This document shows, one piece after another, positions 46,359 through 54,836 of a stretch of DNA of 64,000 nt (the stretch's first letter is position 1; every line of letters starts with the position of its first letter). The notes under the pieces were generated by a model, which saw only the letters and a program-made list of their open reading frames with translations, had not been told where the DNA came from and did no database searches. The position numbers were made by a program, and so were the translations under genes. The stretch lies in the NCBI RefSeq assembly GCF_040812015.1, contig NZ_JBFNXJ010000021.1:1-64000 (forward strand), written 5' to 3'. The stretch is from Chitinivorax sp. PXF-14. Lineage in GTDB: Bacteria > Pseudomonadota > Gammaproteobacteria > Burkholderiales > SCOH01.

Positions 46359-47507
46359 TTACAGGGCGTGCCGCAGGATGGTGGCCACCGCCTCGCGGGT
46401 GTAGAGCTCGGCGATACCGAAATAGCGCGCGTTGTTCAGCACGTTCTCGATCGTGGCGGGCAGGTCGTCCTCGGTGATGCCCAACTGCGACAGCCGGGTG
46501 GGCGTGCCGATCTTGTCGAACCACTGCTCGAGCGCGGCAATCCCCTGCTCGACATTGGCCGCGCCGAAGACATGGCGGGCAAAGCGTTCGAACTGCGCCG
46601 GGTTGCGGCCGTGATACCACTTCATCCAGGCCGGGATGACGACCGACAGGCCGGCACCGTGCGGCACGTTGAACAGCGCCGACAGCGCGTGCTCGATCAT
46701 GTGGTTGGGGTAGCTGAAGCCGGCGGTGCCCGTATAGATCAGGCCATTCAGCGCCTGCGTCGAAGCCCAGGCGAACTGGGCGCGGGCGTCGTAGTCCGCC
46801 GGGTTGGCGAGCAGCGCTTCAGTCGTTTCGATCACGGTATTGATGATGGCCTCCACCATGCGCGAGTGGAACGCCGGCTGCACCGTCGCCGTGAAATAGC
46901 CTTCGATCGAATGCGCGATGACGTCGGCGGCGGAATAGACGAGATAGTCGCGCGATACCGTCTGCATCAGCGCCGGGTTGACGATGGAAACCTTGGGGAA
47001 CACGTGCGGGGACTGGATCGCGAACTTCTCGCGGGTCGCCTCGTTGGTCACCACCGCGCCGCCGTTCATCTCGCTGCCGGTGGCCGCCAGCGTCAGGATG
47101 TCGAACACCGGCAGCGCTGCGGTGACGGCGGCCTTGCCGATGAACAGGTCCCACACATCGCCGTCATACAGCGTACCGGCGGCCACAGCCTTGGCGCTAT
47201 CGAGCACCGAGCCGCCGCCCACGCTCAGGACGGCGGTGACACGATGGCCGCGGGCCAGCGCGATCGCTTCGCGCACGGTCGACAGCAGCGGGTTGCTGAC
47301 GATGCCGCCGAATTCGATGAATTCGATGCCGTGCGCGGCCAGGCTCTTGCTGACGGTATCGAACAGGCCGTCGCGCTTGATGCGGTCGCTGCCGTAGCAC
47401 AGCAGCACCTTGCGGATGCCGTGCTCAGCCAGGTGCTGGCCGATCTGTTGTTCCTTGCCGGTGCCGAAATCGATCTTGGTGGGGTTATGGAAAGTGAAGT
47501 TGTCCAT
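46359..47507 (-). CDS. Iron-containing alcohol dehydrogenase, YqhD family aldehyde reductase
   Basis: The 382-residue protein opens with NFTFHNPTKIDFGTG, characteristic of YqhD-like enzymes. It carries the nucleotide-binding GGGSVLDSAKA and the metal-binding segments DVIAHSIEGYF, NHMIEHALSALF and NVPHGAG. YqhD enzymes use NADPH to reduce toxic short aldehydes. It is divergent from a LysR regulator over a 135-base gap holding a matching operator and is upstream of a pump and a cupin. An aldehyde or oxidative-stress role fits. Confidence 0.92.
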   Translation of the reverse strand: MDNFTFHNPTKIDFGTGKEQQIGQHLAEHGIRKVLLCYGSDRIKRDGLFDTVSKSLAAHGIEFIEFGGIVSNPLLSTVREAIALARGHRVTAVLSVGGGSVLDSAKAVAAGTLYDGDVWDLFIGKAAVTAALPVFDILTLAATGSEMNGGAVVTNEATREKFAIQSPHVFPKVSIVNPALMQTVSRDYLVYSAADVIAHSIEGYFTATVQPAFHSRMVEAIINTVIETTEALLANPADYDARAQFAWASTQALNGLIYTGTAGFSYPNHMIEHALSALFNVPHGAGLSVVIPAWMKWYHGRNPAQFERFARHVFGAANVEQGIAALEQWFDKIGTPTRLSQLGITEDDLPATIENVLNNARYFGIAELYTREAVATILRHAL

Positions 47508-47600
47508 GATTTGTCCTTTGGTCAGTCGTTGCCGTGGTGCTTGCTGGACGACACTTTAGTTTCCGGACAAACATTGAACTAGAGTGATATTGCTTGAATT

Positions 47601-47623
47601 ATTTACAACTAAAATATGTAAAT
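47601..47623. promoter_or_regulatory. LysR-type operator between yqhD-like and lysR-like genes
   Basis: ATTTAC at 47601-47606 and GTAAAT at 47618-47623 form a perfect inverted repeat with eleven bases between, the classic T-N11-A layout of a LysR recognition site. It lies 20 bases before the regulator start, as expected for autoregulation and divergent activation. Confidence 0.7.
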
Positions 47624-47642
47624 CACGCTAACGGAAGCCAGC

Positions 47643-48602
47643 ATGTCAATCAATGAATTGCGCTCCATCACCACCTTCGTGCTCACCGCCGAGCTCGGCA
47701 GCCTGAGCCGCGCGGCAGAGGCGCAGCAGATATCGCCGCAGGCCGCCAGCAAGGCGCTGGGCCAGCTGGAGCAATACCTGGGCGCGCGGCTGTTCCATCG
47801 CACCACGCGCAGCATGTCGCTGACGGAGGAGGGGCAGCGCTTTCTCGATGCGGTGCAACCGTCGCTGATCGGCTTCCAGCAGGCGCTGCTCGCTGCCAGG
47901 CAGACCCGCGAAGACCTTGCCGGCCCGCTGCGCGTCGTCGGGCCGCGCACGGTATTGCTGCCCGTCATCGGGCCGCTGCTCGATGAGTATTGCCGGCTGT
48001 ACCCCGAGGTGCAGCCCGATGTCCAGCTCGACGACAGGATAGGCAACTGGGTCGAGGACCGCATCGACGTCGGCTTCCGGCTCGGCAACTCGCCGCAGGA
48101 AGGGCTGGTGGCCAGGCGGCTGTTCCCGCTGCAGCTGGTCATCTGCGCCGCCCCCAGCTACCTGCGCAAGCATGGCGTGCCCAAAAGCCTGTACGAGCTG
48201 AGCTCGCACCGCTGCAGCGCGTTCCGTCGCCCCAGCGACGGTCGCGTGGTGCCATGGCGGGTGCGGCTAGGCGATAGCATGCAGGATCAACCGGTCAACC
48301 CGGCGTTCTGCACCAACGACGAAGCGCTCGAACTCAGGGCCGTGCTCGGCGGCGAAATCATCGGCCAGCTCGCCGCACCGACCGCCGCGCCGCTGATCCG
48401 CTCGGGCCGGCTGGTACCGCTGCTGCTCGACCACGTGGCCGAGCACTACAGCCTGTTCGTCTACTACGGCAGCCGCGCGGCACAACCGGCAAGGGTGCGG
48501 CGCTTCATCGACCTGGCGATCGAGCGGCTTACCGACAACGCCGACTTCGTACTCACCGCCGACGAACTGGCGATGGCGGCGGCACGCGGGCTGGCGCCGT
48601 GA
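47643..48602 (+). CDS. LysR-family transcriptional regulator
   Basis: The 319-residue protein has an N-terminal winged HTH (about residues 5-65, AELGSLSRAAEAQQISPQAASKAL) and a periplasmic-binding-protein-like effector domain (about 90-295). It is divergent from the YqhD-like gene, with a LysR-type operator between them. It most likely controls the dehydrogenase and perhaps the pump and cupin. The inducer cannot be inferred. Confidence 0.92.
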   Translation: MSINELRSITTFVLTAELGSLSRAAEAQQISPQAASKALGQLEQYLGARLFHRTTRSMSLTEEGQRFLDAVQPSLIGFQQALLAARQTREDLAGPLRVVGPRTVLLPVIGPLLDEYCRLYPEVQPDVQLDDRIGNWVEDRIDVGFRLGNSPQEGLVARRLFPLQLVICAAPSYLRKHGVPKSLYELSSHRCSAFRRPSDGRVVPWRVRLGDSMQDQPVNPAFCTNDEALELRAVLGGEIIGQLAAPTAAPLIRSGRLVPLLLDHVAEHYSLFVYYGSRAAQPARVRRFIDLAIERLTDNADFVLTADELAMAAARGLAP

Positions 48603-48773
48603 CGGAGCCGGCTGCTGGGCCCGACCCCGGCAGGCACGCTGCGGACTGCGATGCAGCGGCCAGACAGGCTGGCGGCAGCCATCACCGCCAGGTGGGCTCT
48701 GCGGGAGTATGGGGCATGACACGCGTGGCGAGCATGCCGTCAAACCAGGGGGCCCTGGCCTCAGCTCGGAAAT

Positions 48774-49424
48774 TCAGCCCTGCGGCGTCTCTTGCTTGCC
48801 CGCGAGCTGGGCCAGCATCGCGTCGCCAATCAGGTGCTTGCCACAGGCCTTGAGCGCGTTGCCGGCGCCGTGGATGTCGCGCGCCTCTTCATCCTGCCCC
48901 AGCTTGCGCTTGCCGACGAGGCGGGTGATGTCGATCTGCAGGCCGATGATCCGTTGCAGCAGGGAATCGAGGTAATCCGCCGGCGCGTCGCCCATCTTCC
49001 ATGGCGCCGGTTGCGAGGCTTCATGCGTGCGGGTCAACCGGGCAACCACACCCCTGACGACCTTCTCGTCGTCGAGAAAGCGGATTCGGCCATGGGCATG
49101 GGCCACGATGTAGTTCCATGTCGGCACCTGCCGGTGGGACTCGTGCTTGGTGGGATACCAGTTTGGCGAGACATAGGCGTCGCCCGCGCTGAACACCACG
49201 AGCACCTCGGCACCGTCTTCAATCTCCTGCCACAGCGGGTTGGCGCGGGCGATATGGGCCCTGAGCACGCCGAGCTCACCTTCGTTCGGCGCCAGGTCGA
49301 AGGGGATGTGGTTGGCATCGAGCCCGTTGCTGCCATGGGTGATCAGCGTGCCGAACGGGTGCTGGGCGATGCATTGATGCAGCACATCGGTACGTGACTC
49401 ATTGAAATGCGGGGGGAGATACAT
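48774..49424 (-). CDS. PaiB-like FMN-binding regulatory protein
   Basis: The start at 49424 follows GGAG and gives 216 residues beginning MYLPPHFNE, the usual start of this family. The protein has the split-barrel FMN-binding fold, with AYVSPNWYPTKHE (about residues 78-90) and VPTWNYIVAHAHG (about 94-106). PaiB family members are annotated as negative transcriptional regulators, though direct DNA binding is poorly established. It is 95 bases downstream of the B3/4 gene on the same strand and may be co-transcribed with it. Confidence 0.9.
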   Translation of the reverse strand: MYLPPHFNESRTDVLHQCIAQHPFGTLITHGSNGLDANHIPFDLAPNEGELGVLRAHIARANPLWQEIEDGAEVLVVFSAGDAYVSPNWYPTKHESHRQVPTWNYIVAHAHGRIRFLDDEKVVRGVVARLTRTHEASQPAPWKMGDAPADYLDSLLQRIIGLQIDITRLVGKRKLGQDEEARDIHGAGNALKACGKHLIGDAMLAQLAGKQETPQG

Positions 49425-49519
49425 CTTGGCTCCATTCGGTAGCTGATCGGCGCCGCCTGCGAGGGCCGGCAAGTCGGCTGCAAGCCGCGGTGGATCGACG
49501 CAGGGGCGGTGCCCGCTGG

Positions 49520-50215
49520 CTAGCGGTTTTCGACGCCGATCAGCGTCGAACCGATCGTCGCACCGGGCATCATGAGCTGCAGGCTCTGTGCCAGCTGCTC
49601 GCCTGCTTCGTGCAGCGCCGCCAGCGGCATGGCCGGCAGGCTTTCGAGGATGAACCACATCTGCCTGGCATCAGCGCTCAGCCTGGTCCTGACGCCTTGG
49701 CGCCAGTTCCAGCGGCGGCAGGTTACGCCGACGTCATCGCGCCAGACGACTTCCCCGGCCTCGGGCGTTTCGTGGGCCGGTGCCCCGTCCTTCATGGTGT
49801 CGAACGGCTCAGTCCCATCCGCGATGACCAGCCGGGGCACGCCGACATAGGCCGCAAGATTTTCGCCGCCGACGGGGATGGCGTACCGGATGCTGATCGC
49901 GTTGTACAGGTCGACCACCGGGTCGATGCTGGCCATGCCGCCGTCGCGTAGCACCCGCTTGCGCAGGGCCTCGGCGGAGCAGGGGGTGCGCTGCGGCTTG
50001 GCGCCAAACTTGCGGAACACCTCGGCCCAGGCCAGCAGGTGGGCATCGGCCCACGGCGCGCCACCGGCGGACAGCGACTGGCAGGCATGACTCAGGGCCT
50101 CGGCGCCGACGCCCGGATTGACGATGTCGGCGGCCTCGACGCTGATGCTGAGCGCACGAAAGCCAGGCGCCAGGCTGGCAATATGCGGATCGATTGACGG
50201 CAGGACGGAGCGCAT
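49520..50215 (-). CDS. B3/4 (tRNA synthetase editing-like) domain protein
   Basis: The start at 50215 (MRSVLPSIDPHIAS) gives 231 residues; a longer open frame upstream would run through the divergent regulator promoter. The sequence matches the stand-alone B3/4 domain family related to the editing domain of phenylalanyl-tRNA synthetase beta. It has VDLYNAISIRYAIPVGGENL near residue 115 and a C-terminal LLMMPG-like segment. Such proteins may hydrolyse mis-acylated tRNA or related adducts. It is divergent from an XRE-cupin regulator that probably controls it. Confidence 0.82.
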   Translation of the reverse strand: MRSVLPSIDPHIASLAPGFRALSISVEAADIVNPGVGAEALSHACQSLSAGGAPWADAHLLAWAEVFRKFGAKPQRTPCSAEALRKRVLRDGGMASIDPVVDLYNAISIRYAIPVGGENLAAYVGVPRLVIADGTEPFDTMKDGAPAHETPEAGEVVWRDDVGVTCRRWNWRQGVRTRLSADARQMWFILESLPAMPLAALHEAGEQLAQSLQLMMPGATIGSTLIGVENR

Positions 50216-50227
50216 CGGAGAATCACC

Positions 50228-50256
50228 TAGTGACTGATTTATCCCATAATAGTGAC
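50228..50256. promoter_or_regulatory. Direct repeats in the B3/4-XRE divergent promoter
   Basis: TAGTGAC occurs at 50228-50234 and 50250-50256, exactly 22 bases apart, about two DNA turns. Both lie in the 43-base gap between divergent starts. They are candidate binding sites for the XRE-cupin regulator encoded to the right. Confidence 0.45.
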
Positions 50257-50258
50257 CA

Positions 50259-50876
50259 ATGACCAAAAAAGTCAATATAACGACCGAATCGGGCGCCGAT
50301 GTGCAAACCGTCAGCGCAGCCGTCGCCGGTAAGCTCAAGGAGCACAGAAAAAGGCAGAAACTCTCGCTCGACGAGCTCTCCCGCCGCGCCGGCGTCAGCA
50401 AGGGCATGCTGGTCGAGATCGAGAAATGCGTCGCCAACCCGAGCATCGCGATCCTGTGCAAGCTTGCTGCGGCGCTTGGCGTGTCGGTGGCGGACATCGT
50501 CGACGTGGCCAGCGCACCCGCGGTGCACCTGATCGAGGGCAAGGACATCCCGACTCTGTGGACTGGCCCCAAGGGCGGCTCCGCACGTCTGCTCGCAGGC
50601 ACCAGCGGGCCCAATATGATCGAAATGTGGCGCTGGGAGCTGCCGCCCGGCGAGTCGTTTGAATCGTCCGGGCATCCGCAGGGCACGTTCGAGCTATTCC
50701 ATGTCGAGCGGGGGGCGCTGAGCGTGACGGTGGGAGAGGCCGCGCTGCTGATCCCGGCCGGCAGCTCCGGCGTGGCCAGGACCGACGCGCCGCATCGCTA
50801 TGCGAACGACGGCGATACCACGCTGCTATTCACGATGACGGTGGCTGAGCTTCACCAGCTGGCGACGGCATTTTGA
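50259..50876 (+). CDS. XRE-family regulator with C-terminal cupin domain
   Basis: The 205-residue protein has an N-terminal helix-turn-helix (about residues 24-80, LSLDELSRRAGVSKGMLVEIEKCVANPSI) and a C-terminal cupin (about 120-195) that would bind a small effector. This architecture is common for regulators of amino acid, polyamine or sulfur metabolism. It is divergent from the B3/4-domain gene over only 43 bases and converges on an AraC-type gene. Confidence 0.9.
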   Translation: MTKKVNITTESGADVQTVSAAVAGKLKEHRKRQKLSLDELSRRAGVSKGMLVEIEKCVANPSIAILCKLAAALGVSVADIVDVASAPAVHLIEGKDIPTLWTGPKGGSARLLAGTSGPNMIEMWRWELPPGESFESSGHPQGTFELFHVERGALSVTVGEAALLIPAGSSGVARTDAPHRYANDGDTTLLFTMTVAELHQLATAF

Positions 50877-50881
50877 GCGCT

Positions 50882-50903
50882 CGCGCCGGCTTGGCCCGGC
50901 GCG
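50882..50903. terminator. Hairpin between convergent XRE-cupin and AraC genes
   Basis: CGCGCCGG (50882-50889) pairs with CCGGCGCG (50896-50903) around a six-base loop, five bases after the XRE-cupin stop. No U-tract follows on either strand. It could act as a weak bidirectional terminator. Confidence 0.45.
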
Positions 50904-51017
50904 GCTATCCGCGGGAGCGGTAGCGCACTTGCATGGGGTGCATGGGGTTGCGAGCTGTCATCGACCTGGCCTGCATGCAGGGCCGCCTGGGCTGGCGTAC
51001 CCGCATGGCGCGAGCCC

Positions 51018-51905
51018 TCAGGCGTGTTCGCCGGCATGGTGGATGGCATCTGCCGGGGAATGACCGAACAGCCGCTTGAATTCGCGGCTGAACTGCGAGG
51101 CGCTGGCATAGCCGACCTCGTAGGCCGCTTGCGCGGCGCCATTGCTGCCGTGCAGGATCAGTTCACGCGCGCGGTGCAGCCGCGTGGCTTTGAGATACTG
51201 GATCGGCGAATGCCCCGTCACCGCCTTGAACGCCTGGTGAAACGCCGACGCGCTCATGGCGGCTTCGCGGGCCAGCGTGCCGATGTCCAGCGCCTGCGCA
51301 TAATCGAGCCGGATACGCTCGCACGCCCGGAAGATGGGGCCCGACCTGCCGTGCCAGGCTGCCAGCGCCCGCAGGCAATCGCCGCCGGGGCCTTGCAGCA
51401 CGCGGTAGTGCAGCTCCCGCAGCAGTTGCGGCCCGAGGATGCGGGTTTCATCGGCCGAGGCCAGCGCCTGCAACAGGCGTTGTACCGTATCGGTCATCGC
51501 CGCATCGAGGTCCGCCACGGCCATGCCCCGGCTGGGTGCAGCCGGGGCCGGCGAGCGGGGCGGAAGCATTTTCGACAACAGCTCGCGCACCGTCGCCATG
51601 TCCACCTGCACCGCCAGCGCCAGCATCGGGCCATCGTCCCCGACCACCGTATCGCAGTTGAAATGCATGGGGACGGACACGACCAGGCACTGCCCCGGCT
51701 GGTAATGGAACACTTCATCACCCAGATAACCGCGCTTGAGCCCCTGTCCTATGATGACGATGGAGGGCTCCTGCAGTACCGGGGCCGGCGCGAGGCTGGC
51801 GTCGGCCCTCATCAGTGTGACGCCATCGAGCGCGGCCGGGTGGTGGCCTTCGAGCGGTGTCAGGGCCAGGAGCGCGTGGGCGATGGCTGGGCTGGTGAGC
51901 TGCAT
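51018..51905 (-). CDS. AraC-family regulator with AraC N-terminal domain
   Basis: The 295-residue protein has the N-terminal domain typical of this subgroup, with PSIVIIGQGLKRGYLGDEVFHY and YQPGQCLVVSVPMHF in its first 85 residues. A C-terminal pair of HTH motifs follows (about residues 190-288), including DIGTLAREAAMSASAFHQAFK and GYASASQFSREFKRLFGHSP. It resembles regulators such as YqhC in layout. It is divergent from the DJ-1/PfpI gene across 188 bases with a palindrome next to its own start. Confidence 0.9.
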   Translation of the reverse strand: MQLTSPAIAHALLALTPLEGHHPAALDGVTLMRADASLAPAPVLQEPSIVIIGQGLKRGYLGDEVFHYQPGQCLVVSVPMHFNCDTVVGDDGPMLALAVQVDMATVRELLSKMLPPRSPAPAAPSRGMAVADLDAAMTDTVQRLLQALASADETRILGPQLLRELHYRVLQGPGGDCLRALAAWHGRSGPIFRACERIRLDYAQALDIGTLAREAAMSASAFHQAFKAVTGHSPIQYLKATRLHRARELILHGSNGAAQAAYEVGYASASQFSREFKRLFGHSPADAIHHAGEHA

Positions 51906-51921
51906 GGTATAGAGGATTGGG

Positions 51922-51938
51922 TTAATCGGCGTGATTAA
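51922..51938. promoter_or_regulatory. Palindrome upstream of the AraC-type regulator
   Basis: TTAATC and GATTAA form a perfect six-base inverted repeat around GGCGT, 17 bases before the regulator start and about 155 bases before the DJ-1/PfpI gene. AraC proteins usually prefer direct repeats, so this could be the site of another factor or of a dimeric regulator. Confidence 0.45.
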
Positions 51939-52093
51939 ACTCTAGCAGATATATGTATTGCTAAGCCAGGCTCTCCATGGAAATGCATGATTAGGCAAGC
52001 GATGGCGATGTTTAGGCATTCACCGCGGGGCGGGGGTGGCGGTTAAATGGCATCACCGCGACCGACGTCGCGCCCCCAATACAGGAGATCGTG

Positions 52094-52777
52094 ATGAGCA
52101 GGAAAATGCTGGTAGTGCTGACCACCACCGAAAAATATCCGACCATCAACCGTGCCACCGGCATCTGGCTCGGCGAGGCGGTGCACTTTGTCGAGCGCGT
52201 GGAGAAGGCCGGCTACGAGGTGGATTACCTTACGCCCAACGGCGGCTACACGCCGATCGACCCGCACAGCCTGGTGCTGGCCGAGCCCATCGACTGGGCG
52301 TGGTATCACAACCGTGATTTCATGAACCGCCTGGGTGCCACGCTCAAGCCCAGCGAGGTGAACCCGGACGACTATGTGGCGATTTACTTCGTCGGCGGCC
52401 ACGGCGTGATGTGGGATTTCCCCGACAACCAGGATTTCCAGGCACTCAGCCGCAGGATCTACGAGGCGGGCGGCTATGTCGCCTCGGTGTGTCACGGCGT
52501 GGCCGGCCTGTTGAACATCACGCTGTCCGACGGCACGCCGTTGATCGAAGGCAGGCAGATCACCGGCTTCTCCAACGAGGAGGAGCGCCAGGCCGAGCTG
52601 GATCAGTATGTGCCGTTCATGACCGAGGATGAAATCGTCAGGCGCGGCGCCCGCTACGTGAAGGCGGCTGAGCCGTGGGCGGCGTTTGCCGTGGTGGACC
52701 AGCGTGTCGTCACGGGCCAGAACCCGGCCTCCGGCGCCGCTGTGGCCGACTTGCTGATCCAGGCCCTGGGCCGCTGA
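52094..52777 (+). CDS. DJ-1/PfpI family protein (class I glutamine amidotransferase-like)
   Basis: The ATG at 52094 follows AGGAG; an in-frame GTG lies one codon before. The 227-residue protein has the nucleophile elbow with Cys133 in ASVCHGVAG and Glu28 in LGEAV, as in DJ-1/Hsp31-type proteins, and GGHGVMWDFP near residue 101. Members act as glyoxalase III, protease or chaperone; which applies here is not clear. It is divergent from the AraC regulator. Confidence 0.9.
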   Translation: MSRKMLVVLTTTEKYPTINRATGIWLGEAVHFVERVEKAGYEVDYLTPNGGYTPIDPHSLVLAEPIDWAWYHNRDFMNRLGATLKPSEVNPDDYVAIYFVGGHGVMWDFPDNQDFQALSRRIYEAGGYVASVCHGVAGLLNITLSDGTPLIEGRQITGFSNEEERQAELDQYVPFMTEDEIVRRGARYVKAAEPWAAFAVVDQRVVTGQNPASGAAVADLLIQALGR

Positions 52778-53005
52778 GCGCGATCATGCCCCCGCAGGCC
52801 GGGGCCGGATCGCCATATTGCGCAGCGCTGGCCGAAAATGGCAGCATCCGGCGCTGTCGCGAATGCTGAGCCGGATACGATGCCGCTGCCGATCGTGTGG
52901 GGCGAGCCGCCGTTCACCTCACCGATCGGCAAGATTCTGCGCGCCCAATCGCGGCGCAAACGATAATGAATAGAGAATCGTCTGGTCTGCGAGGAGATCG
53001 TCGTC

Positions 53006-53755
53006 GTGCTGTCTGAAACTATCGCCAAACTGGCGCTGGGCCCCTTGCTGCTGTTGCAGGGACACTATACCCGTTGGGCTACGCCAACATTGCCCGAGGC
53101 TTTCGGTGTGCGCGAGGGTATCCGTGGCGAGGGGGCCGCGCTTCGCATCGTGATCGTCGGTGATTCGGCGGCCGCCGGTGTCGGCGTTCCCAGCCAGGAT
53201 GAGGCGCTGGCAGGCCGACTGGTGTCGCGGCTGGCGCAAACGCATCGGGTTGCCTGGCGGCTGGTCGCCCGGTCGGGGGTGGATACCCAGGCCTTGCTGC
53301 AATTACTGGCGCAATCGGCGACCGATCCGTTCGATATCGCCGTGGTCTCGATCGGGGTCAACGATGTCACCAGCAGCATCCGGCTGGCGGAATGGCGTGC
53401 AGGGCAGGGGCGGCTGCTCGATCTGCTGCGCGACAAGTACGGCGTCGCTCACATCGTGCTGGCGCCGATTCCGCCGATGCATGCGTTTCCCGCCTTGCCG
53501 CAGCCGTTGCGCTGGTATCTGGGCGACAGGGCAAGGCGCTTCAACCAGCACCGCTACCAACTGGTTTCGGCGCGACGCGACTGCTCCCTGCTGGTCAACG
53601 ATTTCCCGTTGCGGGCGGAGCTGATGGCTGAAGACGGGTTCCATCCGGGCCCGGCCATCTATTCGCAATGGGCAGACGAGGCCGCCACGAGCATTCATGG
53701 CTTTTTGAATGCCGCGCAGGGCGAGGGTGGCGCCCGGTGGCGATCGGCGCGCTGA
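53006..53755 (+). CDS. SGNH/GDSL hydrolase
   Basis: The 249-residue protein starts with GTG behind GAGGAG. It has a short hydrophobic N-terminus (about residues 8-18), the block I motif VIVGDSAAAGVG (Ser54), block III VSIGVNDVTS and a C-terminal DGFHPG with the Asp-His pair. This is an esterase or lipase-like fold whose substrate is unknown. The hydrophobic start suggests membrane attachment rather than a cleavable signal. It is convergent with the aromatic catabolic operon. Confidence 0.85.
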   Translation: MLSETIAKLALGPLLLLQGHYTRWATPTLPEAFGVREGIRGEGAALRIVIVGDSAAAGVGVPSQDEALAGRLVSRLAQTHRVAWRLVARSGVDTQALLQLLAQSATDPFDIAVVSIGVNDVTSSIRLAEWRAGQGRLLDLLRDKYGVAHIVLAPIPPMHAFPALPQPLRWYLGDRARRFNQHRYQLVSARRDCSLLVNDFPLRAELMAEDGFHPGPAIYSQWADEAATSIHGFLNAAQGEGGARWRSAR

Positions 53756-53800
53756 GCCCGGCCGTTTCACCACGATCCCATGCCTCGCGCTGGCGCTGCT

Positions 53801-54826
53801 CTATGTCCGGCGAGTCGCTAGATCGAGCGCGACGTCGACGATCATGTCCTCCTGGCCGCCCACCATGCGGCGCTTGCCCAGTTCCACCAGGATATCCACT
53901 GTCTTGAGCCCATTCTTCCTGGCCGCTACCTCCGCGTGGCGCAGGAAGCTGGAATAGACCCCGGCATAGCCAAGCGCCAGTGTTTCGCGATCAACGCGTA
54001 CCGGGCGATCCTGCAGGGGCCGGACAAGATCATCAGCGGCATCCATCAGCGCGTAGAGGTCCGTGCCATGGTCCCAGCCCATGCGCTCGGCGGCTGCGAC
54101 GAAGACTTCCAGCGGGGTGTTGCCCGCGCCGGCCCCCATGCCGGCCAGGCTGGCATCGATGCGGTCGCAGCCTTCCTCGACGGCGACAATGGAGTTGGCC
54201 ACGCCCAATGACAGGTTATGGTGGGCATGGATGCCTGTCTGCGTGTCGGGCTGCAATATATCCTTGAGTGCGCGGAAACGATCGCGGATGTCATGCATGC
54301 CCATGGCGCCGCCCGAGTCCACGACGTAGATGCAGGTGGCGCCATAGCTCTCCATCAGCTTGGCCTGCCTGGCAAGCGCCGTCGGCGTGGCCAGGTGGCT
54401 CATCATCAGAAAGCCGACCGTGTCCATGCCGAGGCCGCGCGCATACTCGATATGCTGGCGGGAAATATCTGCCTCGGTACAGTGCGTCGCGACGCGCACC
54501 ACGCGGGCGCCGGCGACATGGGCTGCTTTCAGGTCGTGAATGGTGCCGATGCCGGGCAGCAGCAATGTCGCGATCCTGGCGTGAGAGATGACATCGGCCA
54601 CGGCCTCGATCCATTCGAGATCGGAGTGGAGGCCAAAGCCGTAGTTGAAACTGGCGCCTTGCAGGCCATCGCCGTGCGCCGCTTCGATGCTGTCGACGCG
54701 TGCGCTGTCGAGGGCGCGGGCAATCTCCTGCACGTTGCGTATGCTGTACTGGTGGCGAACTGCGTGGCTGCCGTCACGCAAGGTGACGTCTGAGAGGTAG
54801 AGCTTCTTTCCCGGGTTGAAGGTCAT
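53801..54826 (-). CDS. mhpE: 4-Hydroxy-2-oxovalerate aldolase
   Basis: The start at 54826 follows GAGGA and gives 341 residues. [14 protein letters not shown] holds Arg17, Asp18 and His21, and [13 protein letters not shown] holds metal-binding histidines, as in BphI/MhpE. The enzyme splits 4-hydroxy-2-oxovalerate into pyruvate and acetaldehyde and works as a channelling complex with the acetaldehyde dehydrogenase encoded ten bases upstream. It is the last gene of the meta-cleavage operon. Confidence 0.95.
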   Translation of the reverse strand: MTFNPGKKLYLSDVTLRDGSHAVRHQYSIRNVQEIARALDSARVDSIEAAHGDGLQGASFNYGFGLHSDLEWIEAVADVISHARIATLLLPGIGTIHDLKAAHVAGARVVRVATHCTEADISRQHIEYARGLGMDTVGFLMMSHLATPTALARQAKLMESYGATCIYVVDSGGAMGMHDIRDRFRALKDILQPDTQTGIHAHHNLSLGVANSIVAVEEGCDRIDASLAGMGAGAGNTPLEVFVAAAERMGWDHGTDLYALMDAADDLVRPLQDRPVRVDRETLALGYAGVYSSFLRHAEVAARKNGLKTVDILVELGKRRMVGGQEDMIVDVALDLATRRT

Positions 54827-54836
54827 GATGGATTCC

